Part shown: positions 62,410 to 64,000 of the stretch, piece after piece
Layout: every line of letters starts with the position of its first letter
How positions within the stretch are numbered: the first letter of the stretch is position 1
Assembly (NCBI GenBank): GCA_905479575.1
Contig: CAJQNB010000017.1
Location: 215,264-279,263, forward strand
Reading direction: 5' to 3'
DNA from: an uncultured Pseudophaeobacter sp.
Lineage (GTDB): Bacteria; Pseudomonadota; Alphaproteobacteria; Rhodobacterales; Rhodobacteraceae
Length of the DNA: 64,000 nt
The notes under the pieces: generated by a model
What the model saw: only the letters and a program-made list of their open reading frames with translations
The model's database searches: none
What the model was told of the DNA's origin: nothing
Program-made: the position numbers and the translations under genes

Positions 62410-63026
62410 GCCTGTCTGTCTGGGATCTGCTGCTCTATGCGGGTGCCCTGTTTGTGCTGTTTCTGACGCCGGGGCCGGTGTGGCTGGCGCTGATGGCGCG
62501 GGCGGTCTCTGGTGGGTTTCAGGCGGCCTGGCCCCTGGCTGTGGGCGTGGCCATTGGAGATCTGATCTGGCCGTTGGTGGCGATTGGCGGCATGTCTTGG
62601 CTGGCCAGCAGCCTGGGCGAGGTGATGCTGGTGCTGCGTTGGGGGGCCTGCCTGATGTTTGTCATCATGGGCTGTCTGGTGATCCGCGGGGCGGGGCGAA
62701 AGGTTGCCGAGAACCGAGCCTTGACCCGGCCGGGTGCCTGGGCCGGATTTGTGGCGGGGGTTGCTGTGATCATGGGAAACCCCAAGGCAATCCTGTTCTA
62801 CATGGGGCTGTTGCCCGGCTTTTTTGACCTTGGCGCGCTTGGCTGGGTCGATGTTGTGGTGATCATTTGCCTGTCCTTTGCGGTGCCGCTGTTGGGCAAC
62901 TTGGCGATGGCGGCCTTGGTGCATTCCCTGCGGGCGGTGATTGCCTCGCCAGAGGCCATGCGGCGGCTCAACCTGACCTCGGGCGCATTGCTGATCGGGG
63001 TTGGGCTGCTGCTGCCCTTTACCTGA
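62406..63026 (+). CDS. LysE/RhtB-family translocator
   Basis: Amino-acid exporter-like membrane protein of 206 residues with about six segments. The N-terminal LFLTPGPVWLALMARAVSGG (about 19-38) is the LysE/RhtB hallmark, and GVAVIMGNPKAILFYMGLLP (about 118-137) is the second conserved block. It overlaps the recF stop codon by four bases and so is translated with it, an odd partner between recF and gyrB. The exported amino acid cannot be told. Confidence 0.9.
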   Translation: MSLSVWDLLLYAGALFVLFLTPGPVWLALMARAVSGGFQAAWPLAVGVAIGDLIWPLVAIGGMSWLASSLGEVMLVLRWGACLMFVIMGCLVIRGAGRKVAENRALTRPGAWAGFVAGVAVIMGNPKAILFYMGLLPGFFDLGALGWVDVVVIICLSFAVPLLGNLAMAALVHSLRAVIASPEAMRRLNLTSGALLIGVGLLLPFT

Positions 63027-63028
63027 TT

Positions 63029-63117
63029 TCACCCACGATTTTCGGCGAACTGACAGCGGGTCGGCGGCTTTGTTCTCGTCCCTGTTCGGGGCTAAGAAAA
63101 AGCCCCATCGTGGGTGA
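63029..63117. repeat. Cruciform-like repeat in the gyrB leader region
   Basis: Outer arms TCACCCACGAT/ATCGTGGGTGA (11 bp, 63029-63039 with 63107-63117) enclose an inner hairpin GGGGCT/AGCCCC (63088-63093 with 63101-63106) that abuts the right arm. It begins right after the LysE-family stop codon and ends 54 bases before the gyrB start. Confidence 0.55.
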
Positions 63118-63170
63118 CATTAGGGGCCAAGTTGCGTATAAAATCAGAAAGTTAAAACAGGAAGTCGCGA

Positions 63171-64000
63171 ATGTCTGATAACGAACAGAACCCAGCCGAA
63201 TATGGTGCCGATTCCATTAAGGTTCTCAAAGGGTTGGAGGCAGTTCGCAAACGTCCTGGCATGTATATCGGTGACACCGATGACGGCTCTGGTCTGCACC
63301 ATATGGTCTATGAGGTGGTGGACAACGGAATTGATGAGGCCCTGGCCAATCATGCCGATCACGTTCGGGTCACAATTCATGCGGACAGTTCCGTTTCCGT
63401 CTATGACAACGGGCGCGGGATTCCAGTGGGCATCCACGAAGAAGAAGGCGTTTCAGCGGCTGAGGTCATCATGACTCAGCTGCACGCCGGCGGCAAATTT
63501 GACAGCAACTCCTATAAGGTGTCCGGCGGTCTGCACGGGGTGGGTGTTTCGGTTGTAAACGCCCTGTCCGACTGGCTGGAACTGCGGATCTGGCGCGAAG
63601 GCAAAGAACACGTCGCGCGGTTTGAACATGGCGATACTGCTGAGCATCTGAAGGTTGTGCAGGACTGTGGCGATCGAACCGGCACCGAAGTGCGATTTAT
63701 GGCCTCGACCGACACGTTTTCGAACCTGGAATACTCGTTTGAGACGCTGGAAAAGCGCCTGCGCGAGCTGGCCTTCCTGAACTCGGGCGTGCGCATCGTG
63801 CTGGAGGACGAGCGCCCCGCCGAGGCGCTCAAGACCGAGCTGCACTACGACGGCGGCGTCAAGGAATTTGTCAAATACCTCGACCGGTCCAAGCAGCCGA
63901 TGATCTCCGAGCCGATCTTCATCTCGGGCGAGCGCGACAATATCGGGGTCGAGGTCGCGATGTGGTGGAACGACAGCTACCACGAGACGGTGCTGCCCTT
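63171..64000 (+). CDS. gyrB: DNA gyrase subunit B (C-terminus beyond window)
   Basis: ATPase subunit of DNA gyrase; about 276 residues are visible. The start [20 protein letters not shown] leads into the GHKL ATP-binding motifs: [11 protein letters not shown] (Bergerat N-box), [13 protein letters not shown] and [26 protein letters not shown] precedes the ATG by six bases. Position downstream of dnaA-dnaN-recF is classical. The gene runs off the right edge. Confidence 0.97.
   Translation, partial: MSDNEQNPAEYGADSIKVLKGLEAVRKRPGMYIGDTDDGSGLHHMVYEVVDNGIDEALANHADHVRVTIHADSSVSVYDNGRGIPVGIHEEEGVSAAEVIMTQLHAGGKFDSNSYKVSGGLHGVGVSVVNALSDWLELRIWREGKEHVARFEHGDTAEHLKVVQDCGDRTGTEVRFMASTDTFSNLEYSFETLEKRLRELAFLNSGVRIVLEDERPAEALKTELHYDGGVKEFVKYLDRSKQPMISEPIFISGERDNIGVEVAMWWNDSYHETVLP

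Overview
The window reads as a chromosomal segment of a marine alphaproteobacterium of the family Rhodobacteraceae, Roseobacter group (Phaeobacter/Ruegeria/Leisingera-like). The signs are the FlaF-FlbT-DUF1217 flagellar module, the mutM / ubiE-ubiB / enoyl-CoA hydratase / rpsT / dnaA neighbourhood, proteins with a Hint_2 domain, DapD-DapE lysine synthesis, serC-serA, and a moderately GC-rich base composition. Genus and species cannot be fixed by reading alone.

Layout. Positions 1-8037 are a flagellar cluster: flgB (cut by the window edge), fliI, a DUF1217 gene, flbT, flaF, flagellin, a FlgN-like chaperone, a rod-binding protein, fliK and flgD. Positions 8187-21405 hold a phosphotransferase and a large polyamine locus. 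That locus has a PotFGHI-type transporter with a PuuB-like oxidase on the minus strand, a GntR regulator and a SpuC-like aminotransferase on the plus strand, and a second complete polyamine-type ABC transporter (ATPase, binding protein, two permeases). Positions 21531-26480 hold a DUF1801 gene, rnr, and a dapE / GNAT / DUF2064 operon. Positions 26859-30674 are the most accessory-looking part: two tandem Hint-domain genes, the second without the self-cleavage residues, followed by a prokaryotic ionotropic-glutamate-receptor-like channel.

Positions 30725-42702 are mostly housekeeping and metabolic genes: hutD-like, dapD, a GntR gene with a serine/threonine dehydratase, a LOG-family gene, rlmN, a carboxymuconolactone-decarboxylase-family gene, an IalB-like gene, a ReAII-type asparaginase, a TauE/SafE exporter, serB and an AI-2E-family gene. 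Then come serC-serA with a structured leader, a small membrane protein facing a LysR gene, a PPP-type phosphatase, the kbl-tdh threonine catabolic operon, an XRE-cupin regulator facing a thiolase, and ubiE-ubiB facing mutM. The right end is the replication-gene neighbourhood: enoyl-CoA hydratase, rpsT, dnaA, dnaN, recF, a LysE-family gene and gyrB (cut by the window edge).

How the genes work together. The polyamine genes look like one uptake-and-catabolism unit. The same operator-like sequence, with a TGATCAA core, lies in both promoter regions flanking the GntR gene. serB, serC and serA cover the three-step phosphoserine pathway. kbl and tdh together convert threonine to glycine and acetyl-CoA. 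Most operons end in recognisable hairpin terminators, and both polyamine transporters carry a hairpin directly after the binding-protein gene. No tRNA, rRNA, insertion sequence, prophage or CRISPR array was seen. I found no complete, clearly new multi-gene system. The best leads are the Hint pair with the glutamate-receptor-like channel, the threonine dehydrogenase that lacks its structural zinc cysteines, and several structured leaders and operator-like sites.
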